From an uncultured Chloroflexus sp. (GTDB lineage: Bacteria > Chloroflexota > Chloroflexia > Chloroflexales > Chloroflexaceae): 33,886 bases of DNA. The notes below the pieces were generated by a model that saw only the letters and a program-made list of their open reading frames with translations, was not told the DNA's origin and ran no database searches. Of this stretch, positions 6,953 through 14,229 are shown one piece after another. Position 1 is the stretch's first letter. Every line of letters begins with the position of its first letter. The DNA lies in contig NZ_CALFBQ010000064.1 in NCBI RefSeq assembly GCF_937951745.1, positions 1 through 33,886 on the forward strand. The letters run 5' to 3'. A program made the translations under genes and the position numbers.

Positions 6953-8139
6953 TACTCCGGCTCCCCGGCCAGATAGCGGCGCAGCAAGTCGAGCGCCGCC
7001 GTGCCGATAAACTCGCGGCCCTCGGCTGAGCGCAGGTCAAAGGGGCGGGTTAAGCGCCGTTCGCCGTTTGGCGTCACCAACGCAAAGCCTACCGCAGTAA
7101 AACCCTGTTCATTGGCGATGCTGGCTGGTTGCACACCTAACGCCAGATCGCTCTGCCAATGGTCAGCCACGGTAGATGCGCCAGCGGCAGCCAAATCTGA
7201 CGCTGCCTGCTCGTCGGCTGGCCGGTCAAGCGGATGGATTTCAACGCCGCGCAGGCGCTGTTCGATATCTGGCGCAGCCAGCAGCGCATGCAATACCGGC
7301 GCTTGAATGATCCCTTCGTACAGTGACAGGGTGAGGTTTCGTTCGCGCAACAAGCGGGCCACCACCGCCGGCAACTCTTCGTCGCCGAGCAAATATTGGC
7401 CGAGGCGCTCGCGGATGATCGCCTCGGTCTGGGTGATCATCGCTTCGGCTGCGGCTTGGCTCTCGGCGCGGGCGCCGATGCGCAACTCGTAGCGCGCCCG
7501 CTTGGCCGAAATACCGACGGTCGGATTAGCCTGTTGCATGAGATCGGCGATGCGTTCGCCAATCACACTCTCGCCTAAGCCAACCGCGTGGAGGGTGCGC
7601 ACGAGGATCACGGTGGTGATGCCGCGTTCCTCCCGCAAATAAGGAATGACTGCCGTCTCGAACAGATAGCGCATTTCGCTTGGCACGCCGGGCAATACGA
7701 TGACCGTGCCGCGCGCGTCTTCGACTAGAAAAGCGGGAGCGGTGCCGCGCGGATTGGGGATCACGCGCGCGCCTGCCGGCACGTATGCCTGCCGGCGATT
7801 GCTCTCGCTCATCGGGCGGTTCATAGCGGCAAAGCGAGCCGCAATCTGGTCGAGCAATTCGGGGCGAAACTCAAGCGGGCGATCGAACGCCGCCGCCACC
7901 GCTTCGCGGGTCACGTCATCGAGGGTCGGGCCAAGCCCGCCGGTACAGATGACCAGATTGGCCCGGTCAAGCGCCTCACGCACCGCCTGCTCGATCCGCT
8001 TGGCGTTATCGCCGACGACCGTCTTGCGGTAGACATTCACGCCGGCGGCAGCCAGTTGGCGGGCAAGGTAGGCGCTGTTGGTGTCGATCGTTACGCCTAG
8101 CAGCAATTCTGAGCCGATCGCGATGATTTCGGCGTCCAT
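6952..8139 (-). CDS. cinA: CinA-family protein with degenerate C-terminal amidase domain
   Basis: This 395-residue protein has an N-terminal MoCF/COG1058 domain: AEIIAIGSELLLG, TNSAYLARQL, and CTGGLGPTLDDVTREA, with nucleotide-binding motifs intact, and VLPGVPSEM. The C-terminal third aligns in order with CinA amidase (LLRERNLTLSL at the start, GFALVTPNGE and AALDLLRRYL at the end). However, the expected AES-TGG serine motif reads LYEGIIQAPV, the YSNEAK segment is missing, and TGIAGP is not present, so NMN deamidase activity is unlikely. ATG 8139 (MDAEII) is chosen over upstream codons because AGGAAA lies directly before it and homologues begin here. The remaining role may be the ADP-ribose/CoA pyrophosphatase activity reported for the N-terminal domain. 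It overlaps the next membrane-protein gene by one base. Confidence 0.92.
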   Translation of the reverse strand: MDAEIIAIGSELLLGVTIDTNSAYLARQLAAAGVNVYRKTVVGDNAKRIEQAVREALDRANLVICTGGLGPTLDDVTREAVAAAFDRPLEFRPELLDQIAARFAAMNRPMSESNRRQAYVPAGARVIPNPRGTAPAFLVEDARGTVIVLPGVPSEMRYLFETAVIPYLREERGITTVILVRTLHAVGLGESVIGERIADLMQQANPTVGISAKRARYELRIGARAESQAAAEAMITQTEAIIRERLGQYLLGDEELPAVVARLLRERNLTLSLYEGIIQAPVLHALLAAPDIEQRLRGVEIHPLDRPADEQAASDLAAAGASTVADHWQSDLALGVQPASIANEQGFTAVGFALVTPNGERRLTRPFDLRSAEGREFIGTAALDLLRRYLAGEPE

Positions 8140-8152
8140 AGATTTCCTCATG

Positions 8153-8216
8153 GGGCGACGCATGTATCGCCCTTACGCTGGAGCGCGATGTTAGGGCGAC
8201 GCATGCGGCGCCCTTA
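8153..8216. repeat. Pair of 23-base direct repeats, each palindromic
   Basis: Two 23-base units at 8153-8175 and 8194-8216 share GGGCGACGCATG at the start and CGCCCTTA at the end, differing at three positions in between. Each unit is itself near-palindromic (GGGCG...CGCCC). The second unit supplies the stop codon of the minus-strand YtxH-like gene, and the first lies just upstream of the cinA start. Confidence 0.65.
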
Positions 8217-8642
8217 TGGTGTCGTTGATGGATCGGACGATGGCGGTTCGCTTATTCGTTTGCGATACTCGCGCCACAGCTCTTGTTCGCGTTCGGCGGC
8301 GGCACGCTGGCCGGCCGCGATTGCGGCGCGCAGCCGTTCAATGAATGACTGGCGGGTGACGCTGGCGCGGGCCGCGAGCGTCTGGCGAATGTCGCGACCC
8401 GAACGCGGGTTGAGCAACGCCACTGCTGTGACCCCGACGGCAGCGCCGATGAGCAACCCGGCAATAAACGCAGCGGTGGCCGAAGCAGTTTGGCGTTCAT
8501 GTTCGCGGCGCAACGCGGCCAAGAGGCGTTGGGCGGCTTCGCGCTCGGCTGCTAACGCATCAAGCGTGGCGGCCCGTTCGGCGTGGATCGACTCGGCAAA
8601 GCGGCGCGCGACCTCGGCGATCGCGTCATTCTCAACGGTCAT
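8214..8642 (-). CDS. YtxH-like single-pass membrane protein
   Basis: This 142-residue protein has a charged, Ala/Glu/Arg-rich N-terminal helix (about 1-62), one membrane segment (FIAGLLIGAAVGVTAVALL, about residues 62-82), then NPRSGRDIRQTL and a second long Ala/Arg/Glu helix. The membrane segment followed by (A)PxSGxxxR is the YtxH-domain pattern seen in small stress-related envelope proteins. Both flanks look like coiled coils. The start at 8642 has GAGGAG nine bases upstream; the frame extends 24 codons further up but without ribosome-site support. It lies between cinA and thrS, all on minus, and starts after a hairpin that probably ends the thrS transcript. Function is unknown. Confidence 0.75.
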   Translation of the reverse strand: MTVENDAIAEVARRFAESIHAERAATLDALAAEREAAQRLLAALRREHERQTASATAAFIAGLLIGAAVGVTAVALLNPRSGRDIRQTLAARASVTRQSFIERLRAAIAAGQRAAAEREQELWREYRKRISEPPSSDPSTTP

Positions 8643-8733
8643 CGGCGTGCTCCTCAATTTGTCAGGATGGGTAGAGCCTGTCGGTGAAGCGGGTGCTCTA
8701 AACCACTTGCGCATCGCTCGCTCCCCACTGCAT

Positions 8734-8759
8734 CCCTCTCCCTGTGCGCGGGGAGAGGG
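8734..8759 (-). terminator. Hairpin downstream of thrS
   Basis: CCCTCTCCC (8734-8742) and GGGAGAGGG (8751-8759) form a perfect nine-base stem with an eight-base loop. It lies 39 bases after the thrS stop on the minus strand and before the YtxH-like gene. No T run follows, so termination is inferred from position. Confidence 0.5.
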
Positions 8760-8797
8760 AGCATCACTCGCTTGTTCGCTATCGCCACTACCGAAAC

Positions 8798-10582
8798 CTA
8801 ACTGCGGGTGCGGATCTCTTCCAAGGCGCGGGCCAAGAAGGTCTCAACTGGCATTGCGCCAAGATCTTCACCGGCGCGGGTGCGAACGGCGACAGCATCA
8901 GCAGCTTCCTCTCTGGCGCCGATTATAAGCATATAAGGTATCTTCTGCAACTGTGCCCGCCGGATCTTCCCTTGCATGCGGTCGCGATTATCGTCAAGCT
9001 CCACCCGTAAGCCGGCAGCAAAGAGGCGTTGGCGCACGTTGCGCGCATACTCCATCTGCTTGTCGGTAATCGGGATGACCACCGCCTGCACCGGGGCCAA
9101 CCAGAGCGGGAACGCGCCGCCGTAATGCTCGATCAAGACCCCCATAAACCGCTCGGTGGTACCGGTGACGGCGCGGTGCAAGACGACCGGTGTGTGCGGT
9201 TTGTCGTCTTCGCCGATGTACTCGCAGCCTAAGCGGGCCGGCTGGATGAAATCGACTTGAATCGTGCTCAATTGCCACTCGCGCCCCAGCACATCGCGGG
9301 CCAAGAAGTCGGCTTTCGGGCCGTAGAAGGCCGCTTCACCCTCGGCCTCAAAATACTCGACGCCATTGGCTTCCAGCGCCGCGCGCAAGGCAGCCGTCGC
9401 CTGCTCCCACTTTTCGTCGTCTTGCACATACTTGCCCTCGTTGCCACGCAGCGATAAGCGCACCTTGTAATCGGTGAACTTGTAGGTTCCCAACACCTCG
9501 CGGATCACTTGCAGGGCAAGGCTAAACTCTTCTTGAATCTGGTCTGGCCGGCAAAAGATATGGCAATCGTCTTGGGTCAAGGCCCGCACCCGCGTCAGGC
9601 CGCTCAACGCGCCGCTATCTTCGTAGCGATAGAGCGTGGCAAACTCGGCGAAGCGCAGCGGCAGATCACGATAGCTAATCACGCCAAGCTGGTTGTAGAG
9701 CGTCATGTGGCTAGGGCAGTTCATCGGCTTTAGCCGGAAGACCAGATCCTCGCTCTCGACCATCGGCGGGAACATGCTGTCGCGATAGTTGTCGTAGTGG
9801 CCCGACTTGCGGTAAAGCTGTTCCTTCACCACATTGCCCGTCCAGACGTGCTGATAGCCGTAACGGGTTTGCACCTCACGCACGAACTTCTCCATCTCGT
9901 GCCGGATAATTTCGCCTTTGGGCGTAAAGATTGGCAGGCCGGGGCCAATGTCGTCAGAGAAGAAGAACAGGCCCAATTCCTTGCCCAGACGGCGATGGTC
10001 GCGCTTGCGCGCCTCTTCCAACTGGTGCAGATAGGCTTCCAGCTCTTCTTTAGTATTCCAACCAGTGCCATAAATGCGCTGCAACTGGCGATTCTTCTCA
10101 TCGCCGCGCCAATACGCGCCGGCAATACTCATCAGCTTAAATGCTTCGGGATTGATCTCGCCGGTATGGTTGAGGTGCGGCCCGCGGCAGAGATCCTCGA
10201 ACGTGTCTTGGCGATAGGTCGAGATAACCGTATCGCCGTGGTGGGTCTCGCCGTATTCGTCCAATCCCTTCGCCAACCCTTCAATCAATTCAAGCTTGTA
10301 AGGCTGGTTGGCAAAGAGCTGGCGGGCCTCTTCGGCGCTCACCTCGCGGTAAATAAAAGGATGATTCCCGGCAATAATCCGCTTCATCCGCTGCTCGATC
10401 TCGGTCAGATCCTCGGGCGTCAGCGGGCGGGGCAAGTCAAAGTCGTAGTAAAAGCCATTCTCAATCGGCGGCCCGATCGCCACTTTACCATCAGGAAAGA
10501 TTTCAAGTACAGCCTGCGCCATGACGTGGGCCAGCGAGTGGCGCAGACGGTAATACGGATCGCTCTTGGGATCAACCGGCAT
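8798..10582 (-). CDS. thrS: Threonyl-tRNA synthetase lacking the TGS domain
   Basis: This 594-residue class II synthetase charges tRNA-Thr. The editing domain is present: HSLAH (His15, His19) and the second metal-site-like motif CRGPHL (Cys132, His136). The catalytic core shows the Zn-ligand Cys in MNCPSHM, motif 2 (TLYRYEDSGALSGLTRVRAL with TQDDCHIF) and motif 3 (HRAVTGTTERFMGVLIEHYG). The anticodon-binding domain closes the protein (VVIPITDKQ to the end). Usual ThrS is about 640 residues with an N-terminal TGS domain; here the protein begins directly at the editing domain, and no start or in-frame coding sequence is available upstream because the preceding gene ends 12 bases away. An AAAGGAG ribosome site confirms the start. 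It is the second gene of a T-box-controlled operon. Confidence 0.97.
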   Translation of the reverse strand: MPVDPKSDPYYRLRHSLAHVMAQAVLEIFPDGKVAIGPPIENGFYYDFDLPRPLTPEDLTEIEQRMKRIIAGNHPFIYREVSAEEARQLFANQPYKLELIEGLAKGLDEYGETHHGDTVISTYRQDTFEDLCRGPHLNHTGEINPEAFKLMSIAGAYWRGDEKNRQLQRIYGTGWNTKEELEAYLHQLEEARKRDHRRLGKELGLFFFSDDIGPGLPIFTPKGEIIRHEMEKFVREVQTRYGYQHVWTGNVVKEQLYRKSGHYDNYRDSMFPPMVESEDLVFRLKPMNCPSHMTLYNQLGVISYRDLPLRFAEFATLYRYEDSGALSGLTRVRALTQDDCHIFCRPDQIQEEFSLALQVIREVLGTYKFTDYKVRLSLRGNEGKYVQDDEKWEQATAALRAALEANGVEYFEAEGEAAFYGPKADFLARDVLGREWQLSTIQVDFIQPARLGCEYIGEDDKPHTPVVLHRAVTGTTERFMGVLIEHYGGAFPLWLAPVQAVVIPITDKQMEYARNVRQRLFAAGLRVELDDNRDRMQGKIRRAQLQKIPYMLIIGAREEAADAVAVRTRAGEDLGAMPVETFLARALEEIRTRS

Positions 10583-10594
10583 AGCGGGACTCCT

Positions 10595-11164
10595 TTACCT
10601 CAACACAATCGTCAGCATCCTATCATCAATCCGAGCGGCGACAATCTGGCGGCCCTGCCGGAGTAACTCGGCATTGAGCCGCTCGTTAAGCGCAACCGTG
10701 AGATCGCTTGCCGAAACCAGCGCCGCCAGCGGCCCCTCGATCTGCGGATCGACCGCCACCACCCGGCCATCGCGCACCGTCAGGCCTGTGCTAGCCACGC
10801 TGGTCATACCATACGCGCGCACGGTTATGATGGCGCGATCGGCAACCAACCGCACACTAGCAGCTTCAACCGGTAACACCGCGTCGATCCCGGCCAGATA
10901 GCCGTTGATCTCGGCTTCGCTGACCGTCATTTCACCGGCGGGCAACGCAGCGATCAATTCGGGTAGCGGCGCACCGGTCGTCGGAACGGGTGGCGCGAGC
11001 AGGTCGGCGATGCTACGACCAAGAGCCGCGCTGAGCTGTGGGCGGGCCAGCCATAAGAAGAGGGCGGCAATCACCAATAGACCCACGCCAAGGCGAGCCA
11101 ACTGGCCGGCGCACCCGCTTGACTCACGGCGTCGCGCCGGCAACCGGCGCGCGGAAGAACGCAT
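10595..11164 (-). CDS. Membrane-anchored protein of unknown function in the thrS operon
   Basis: This 189-residue protein has a short Arg-rich cytoplasmic tail, one membrane segment (LGVGLLVIAALFLWLA, about residues 25-40), and an outward domain of about 145 residues with alternating short strands. That domain includes TVSEAEINGYLAGI, LTVRDGRVVAVDPQIEGPLA and a C-terminal strand (IVAARIDDRMLTIVLR). I do not recognise the family; the layout resembles lipid-binding or tube-like envelope domains but this is only impression. ATG 11164 has AAGGAG upstream. The stop is 12 bases before the thrS start, and the T-box leader lies directly upstream, so production should rise on threonine-tRNA shortage together with thrS. 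Confidence 0.75.
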   Translation of the reverse strand: MRSSARRLPARRRESSGCAGQLARLGVGLLVIAALFLWLARPQLSAALGRSIADLLAPPVPTTGAPLPELIAALPAGEMTVSEAEINGYLAGIDAVLPVEAASVRLVADRAIITVRAYGMTSVASTGLTVRDGRVVAVDPQIEGPLAALVSASDLTVALNERLNAELLRQGRQIVAARIDDRMLTIVLR

Positions 11165-11195
11165 AGAAACTCCTTGCAGATCTCATAATGTCAAC

Positions 11196-11436
11196 AGCTC
11201 TCCGCCCGCACGGGGACGAAGAGCTGCTTCGTGGTTCCACCCTGTGTTTACGCAACGCCAAACGACAGCGTTGCGCCTCATTGTTCGCGATAACGGGCGA
11301 ATCCCGTGCTCCCATACTAGCATGCAGCGTTCCGGGAGCCGCTCGGAGGGGGTTTTCACCGGGCCCGTCACCAGACGCGCTCTCAGTCACGGCGCGCCCT
11401 CCCTGTGGCCGGAACCGGGTTACTCGTCCTCGTCGG
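11196..11436 (-). promoter_or_regulatory. T-box riboswitch (threonine specificity likely)
   Basis: On the minus strand the 14-base T-box AGGGTGGAACCACG lies at 11243-11230. Around it an antiterminator forms: AGGG with CCCC and ACGAAG with CTTCGT, leaving the TGGAA bulge that binds the tRNA end. The competing hairpin 11225-11196 (AGCTCT...AGAGCT with CCC/GGG inside) uses the same bases, giving the on/off switch. Stem I features lie upstream: GACGAGGACGAGTA (11434-11421), CTGAGAG, and GTGAAAACCCCC in the specifier region, where ACC (Thr) can be the specifier codon. A further hairpin, ACGGG/CCCGT, sits between. The U-run after the terminator stem is weak. Downstream genes are the 189-residue membrane protein and thrS. 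Confidence 0.88.
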
Positions 11437-11597
11437 CGCTTTGATTATCTAACCAATTGACATGGTAGCGCGAAGCACGCGGCGCGTCAAGGAGGAATAG
11501 CCGCAAGAAGACGTAAACGACGCGAAAAAGAACCTCCTCCTTGTGCGTGTTGGGTCTTTTCGTGGCTCTTCACCGCCGGTGCGCCACAGCCTAGCAG

Positions 11598-12386
11598 TTA
11601 TGCCCCTACCGCGCTGTAGCGAGATACCCCCTCGCGCCACAGCCAGCCCAGCAACAACCCCAACAGCACTGCCCACCCGATCTGGTGGGCAATCCCCCAC
11701 GCGATCGCCGCCGGTTCGAGCCGACCCAGCAGGAGTTCCAGCGGGAAGGCCAGCATAGCGCGGAATGGCAGCCACGCCAGTACTGCTGTCACCGGCGGCG
11801 GCAACAGGTCGAGCGGAATGAGATAACCGCTGCTAAAGGCATAAACCCCAAACCAAAAATCTTGCAACGCCAACACCTGCGTCCACCAAAAACTGAGCGC
11901 GCCGATACAGCACTGGTTGAGGAAGTAGACCGTAAACGCCAGCGCGATCGTTAGCGGCAAGACGGCCCAACTAAGCGGATCGGGCTGGGGGATGGCGCCG
12001 GGAGCGATCAGGGCGGCGATCAGCGCGATTGGTGCGACCATGATCAGGCGCAGCGGTTTGTCGGCCAGTGCCATGGCTAGATAACGCCAGAGTGGATGCA
12101 CCGGTCGCAACAGGTGCGGTGACAGCTCACCCAAGCGGATGTCGCGCTCCATATCCCAGATGATCCAGACCCCAGTCAGTTGGCGAATACAGAGCGCACC
12201 GACAAAATAGGCGACAAAATCGTCGCTGGCGTAGCCGCCGATCACGCCATTGCCAGCTAACGTGCGCCAGACGGCTAGCATGATCAGCGGTAGCATACCG
12301 GTGATAACCCAGATGAAAAGTTGGGCGCGGTAGGCGAGGGCATCGGCCCATGCCGCGCGTATCAAGACGGCGAATTTAGCTGGCAT
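11598..12386 (-). CDS. ABC-2 family permease
   Basis: This 262-residue membrane protein has six predicted segments and the order seen in the ABC-2 permease group that partners Nat/COG4586-type ATPases: an N-terminal helix pair (LFIWVITGMLPLIMLAVW), a conserved loop (WDMERDIRLGELSPHLLRPV), then HPLWRYLAM and the late segment FSSGYLIPLDLLPP. Substrate is unknown. The probable ATPase partner is encoded on the opposite strand at 14230-15204, separated by a glycosyltransferase gene, so the transporter genes are not one operon. The usual second permease is not in the window. No clear ribosome site precedes ATG 12386. Confidence 0.87.
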   Translation of the reverse strand: MPAKFAVLIRAAWADALAYRAQLFIWVITGMLPLIMLAVWRTLAGNGVIGGYASDDFVAYFVGALCIRQLTGVWIIWDMERDIRLGELSPHLLRPVHPLWRYLAMALADKPLRLIMVAPIALIAALIAPGAIPQPDPLSWAVLPLTIALAFTVYFLNQCCIGALSFWWTQVLALQDFWFGVYAFSSGYLIPLDLLPPPVTAVLAWLPFRAMLAFPLELLLGRLEPAAIAWGIAHQIGWAVLLGLLLGWLWREGVSRYSAVGA

Positions 12387-12646
12387 AGGATTGTCGCTGT
12401 CAACGTAAGAGCGATCTGCACTTCATTTATGTTATCGAGGATGATCCCAACTTCTCTCCAGTGTTTTAAGGACAGCCAGCACACATCAGCATCTGTAGCC
12501 GATGGCTTTTGAGATGTGCCAGTTCACCCTTACCCCCAGCCCCTCTCCCGTGCCAATGGGAAAGAGGCCGCTGTATTCCGCTCCCACACTGGCGTCACCC
12601 CTCTCTTGCTGTGAAGCGGAAGAGGGGCCTGAGGATGCAGGCTATC

Positions 12647-12690
12647 AGCCCGCGTAGCGGGCTTCATGGCCTAGCCCGGTCCTGCCGGGC
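12647..12690. repeat. Two tandem perfect hairpins
   Basis: AGCCCGCGTAGCGGGCT (12647-12663) is a seven-base stem with a three-base loop. GCCCGGTCCTGCCGGGC (12674-12690) is a six-base stem with a five-base loop, ten bases further on. Both sit in the gap before the glycosyltransferase gene and resemble REP-type intergenic repeats; no T run follows. Confidence 0.6.
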
Positions 12691-12804
12691 CGGGTTTCCT
12701 GCACAACGGTAAGCGGCTGTACTAGATCATACGTTCTGTTCGCTCCTCAACCTCTAACAGGGGCGGTTGGGAAGGGTGAAAGCATCCCAGTGGCAGTATT
12801 GTAT

Positions 12805-12833
12805 CAGACAACTTTCCCACTTTGGATTATGAT
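12805..12833 (+). promoter_or_regulatory. Putative promoter for the glycosyltransferase gene
   Basis: CAGACA (12805-12810) and TATGAT (12828-12833) are spaced by 17 bases. The -10 matches five of six consensus bases, the -35 four of six. The expected start of transcription near 12840 gives a leader of about 27 bases before ATG 12867. Confidence 0.5.
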
Positions 12834-12866
12834 AGAAACGGTATCGCTATTGCATTCGGAGACCCC

Positions 12867-13922
12867 ATGCGCATCGCGTTTCTCGACTCGTGGCTCCAGC
12901 AGGTAGCCGAAGGTAGCGGCACCGCCGCTGCGATCGGCGGCTTGGGTCGCGCTCTCCGCGCCCATGGCCATCACGTGGCCCGGATTGCCCCGCCGGTGGC
13001 ATGGCCGTCGCATCTCACCCTGCGCCGGCTCTTGTTTAATCTGTACGTTCCTGCGCTCCTGCGCGCGTTGCCCTACGACCTCATTGTTGGCGTGGACATT
13101 GACGGCGTATTGGTGGCGGGGCGCGTCACCACGCCGTATGTGTGCAGTGTCAAGGGGGTGATTGCCGAAGAGCTGCAACACGAACGCGGCAATGTGCGCC
13201 GCCTGCTCTGGCTGCTCTCGCGGCTCGAGCGGATCAATACCCGCCGCGCGTCGTTGGTCATCACTACCAGCGACTATTGCCGGCGTAGCATCCAGCACCA
13301 CTACGGCGTGCCGGCAGAACGCATCCGGCTGGTGCCGGAAGGAATCGATCTGGCGGCGTGGCCGCCGCCGTCACCTCGTGGCGCCGGCCAGACTATTTTG
13401 TGCGTAGCTCGCCAATACCCGCGCAAACACATTGCCGACCTGATCCGCGCCTTTGCGCAGGTGCGGCAACGCCTGCCTGCCGCCGAACTGGTGATTATTG
13501 GCGATGGGCCAGAACACAACAACCTGCGCGCGCTGGCCGCTGAATTGAAGCTGGGATCGGCCTGCCAGTTGCTCGGCGCGGTACCCGACGATGATGAGGT
13601 GAAGGCGTGCTACTACCGTGCCGATCTCTTCTGCCTGCCCAGCGTGCAAGAGGGGTTTGGCATCGTCTTTCTTGAAGCGATGGCCGCCGGTTTGCCGGTC
13701 GTCGCGACTACCGCCGCCGCGATTCCCGAAGTGGTGCCCCACGGTGAGGCGGGCCTTTTGGTGCCACCCGGCGATGTGCCGGCCTTAGCTGCGGCATTGA
13801 CCACCCTGCTGGCCGATCCAGCCCTCCGCCAGCGATATGGCGCGTTTGGCCGCGAGTATGTCGCCCGCTTCGACTGGATGCGGGTAGCAGAACGGTTTTT
13901 GGAAGTGACGCGGGGATGGTGA
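12867..13922 (+). CDS. GT4-family glycosyltransferase
   Basis: This 351-residue GT-B fold enzyme probably transfers a sugar from a nucleotide-sugar donor to a surface glycan or lipid. The N-terminal half has the glycine-rich acceptor-side loop (GSGTAAAIGGLGRAL). The C-terminal Rossmann half has ILCVARQYPRKHIADLIRAF, LVIIGDGPE, and the donor-site EX7E motif at Glu262 and Glu270 (EGFGIVFLEAMAAGLPVVA), ending VPPGDVPALA. ATG 12867 is preferred over a more upstream codon because GGAGA is seven bases before it and the family starts with RIAFL. A promoter fits 34 bases upstream. Acceptor and donor sugars cannot be deduced. Confidence 0.92.
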   Translation: MRIAFLDSWLQQVAEGSGTAAAIGGLGRALRAHGHHVARIAPPVAWPSHLTLRRLLFNLYVPALLRALPYDLIVGVDIDGVLVAGRVTTPYVCSVKGVIAEELQHERGNVRRLLWLLSRLERINTRRASLVITTSDYCRRSIQHHYGVPAERIRLVPEGIDLAAWPPPSPRGAGQTILCVARQYPRKHIADLIRAFAQVRQRLPAAELVIIGDGPEHNNLRALAAELKLGSACQLLGAVPDDDEVKACYYRADLFCLPSVQEGFGIVFLEAMAAGLPVVATTAAAIPEVVPHGEAGLLVPPGDVPALAAALTTLLADPALRQRYGAFGREYVARFDWMRVAERFLEVTRGW

Positions 13923-13935
13923 ATGACTTTTCCTG

Positions 13936-14079
13936 TCATTGTGAGGGAATGGCGGTACCCAGCCACGCTGGGTGCCGTCCGACCGACGCAATCTCCCGCT
14001 CTAGCGGGAATAGGTGCGTGCCGGCATCGCTCTCGTGCGCGGGGGAGATGACTGCGCCGCCTCTGGCGGCTCGCAATGA
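13936..14079. repeat. Dispersed repeat with inverted ends, copy 2
   Basis: Ends are TCATTGTGAG (13936-13945) and CTCGCAATGA (14070-14079). The interior has GCAATCTCCCGCTCTAGCGG and a right-half GGGGGAGAT...GCGCCGC, matching the copies near 6008 and 19460. It fills most of the gap between the glycosyltransferase and the ABC ATPase gene; no gene was seen in the rest of that gap (13923-14229). Confidence 0.75.
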
Positions 14080-14229
14080 CAGCGCGGGCGATGGCTGCGT
14101 CGCTATCGGCACACCACAACAGGACACCCTAGCCGAAACTGGCATTCCCTCTCACAATCATCAGGAGTAGTACAATCTTCCTAGCAACGCAAGCTGTGAG
14201 CGCCCCTGCGTTCAGCGAGAACGAACCCT

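Larger units (their letters stand above)
12387..12866. other. Intergenic stretch without a gene; hairpin repeats
   Basis: No credible coding frame was seen between the divergent permease and glycosyltransferase genes. The middle holds CCCCTCTCCC-type sequence and two tandem hairpins (12647-12690); the right end carries the putative glycosyltransferase promoter. Confidence 0.65.

Noticed and set aside
9797-10666. 289-codon plus-strand open frame
   Set aside because: It is fully antisense to thrS, whose motifs are unmistakable; the long frame reflects codon bias.
11505-11560. Possible terminator (AAAAGA...TCTTTT arms) after the ABC-2 permease
   Set aside because: The stem is only about eight pairs with a mismatch and a loop of some sixteen bases; too weak to list.
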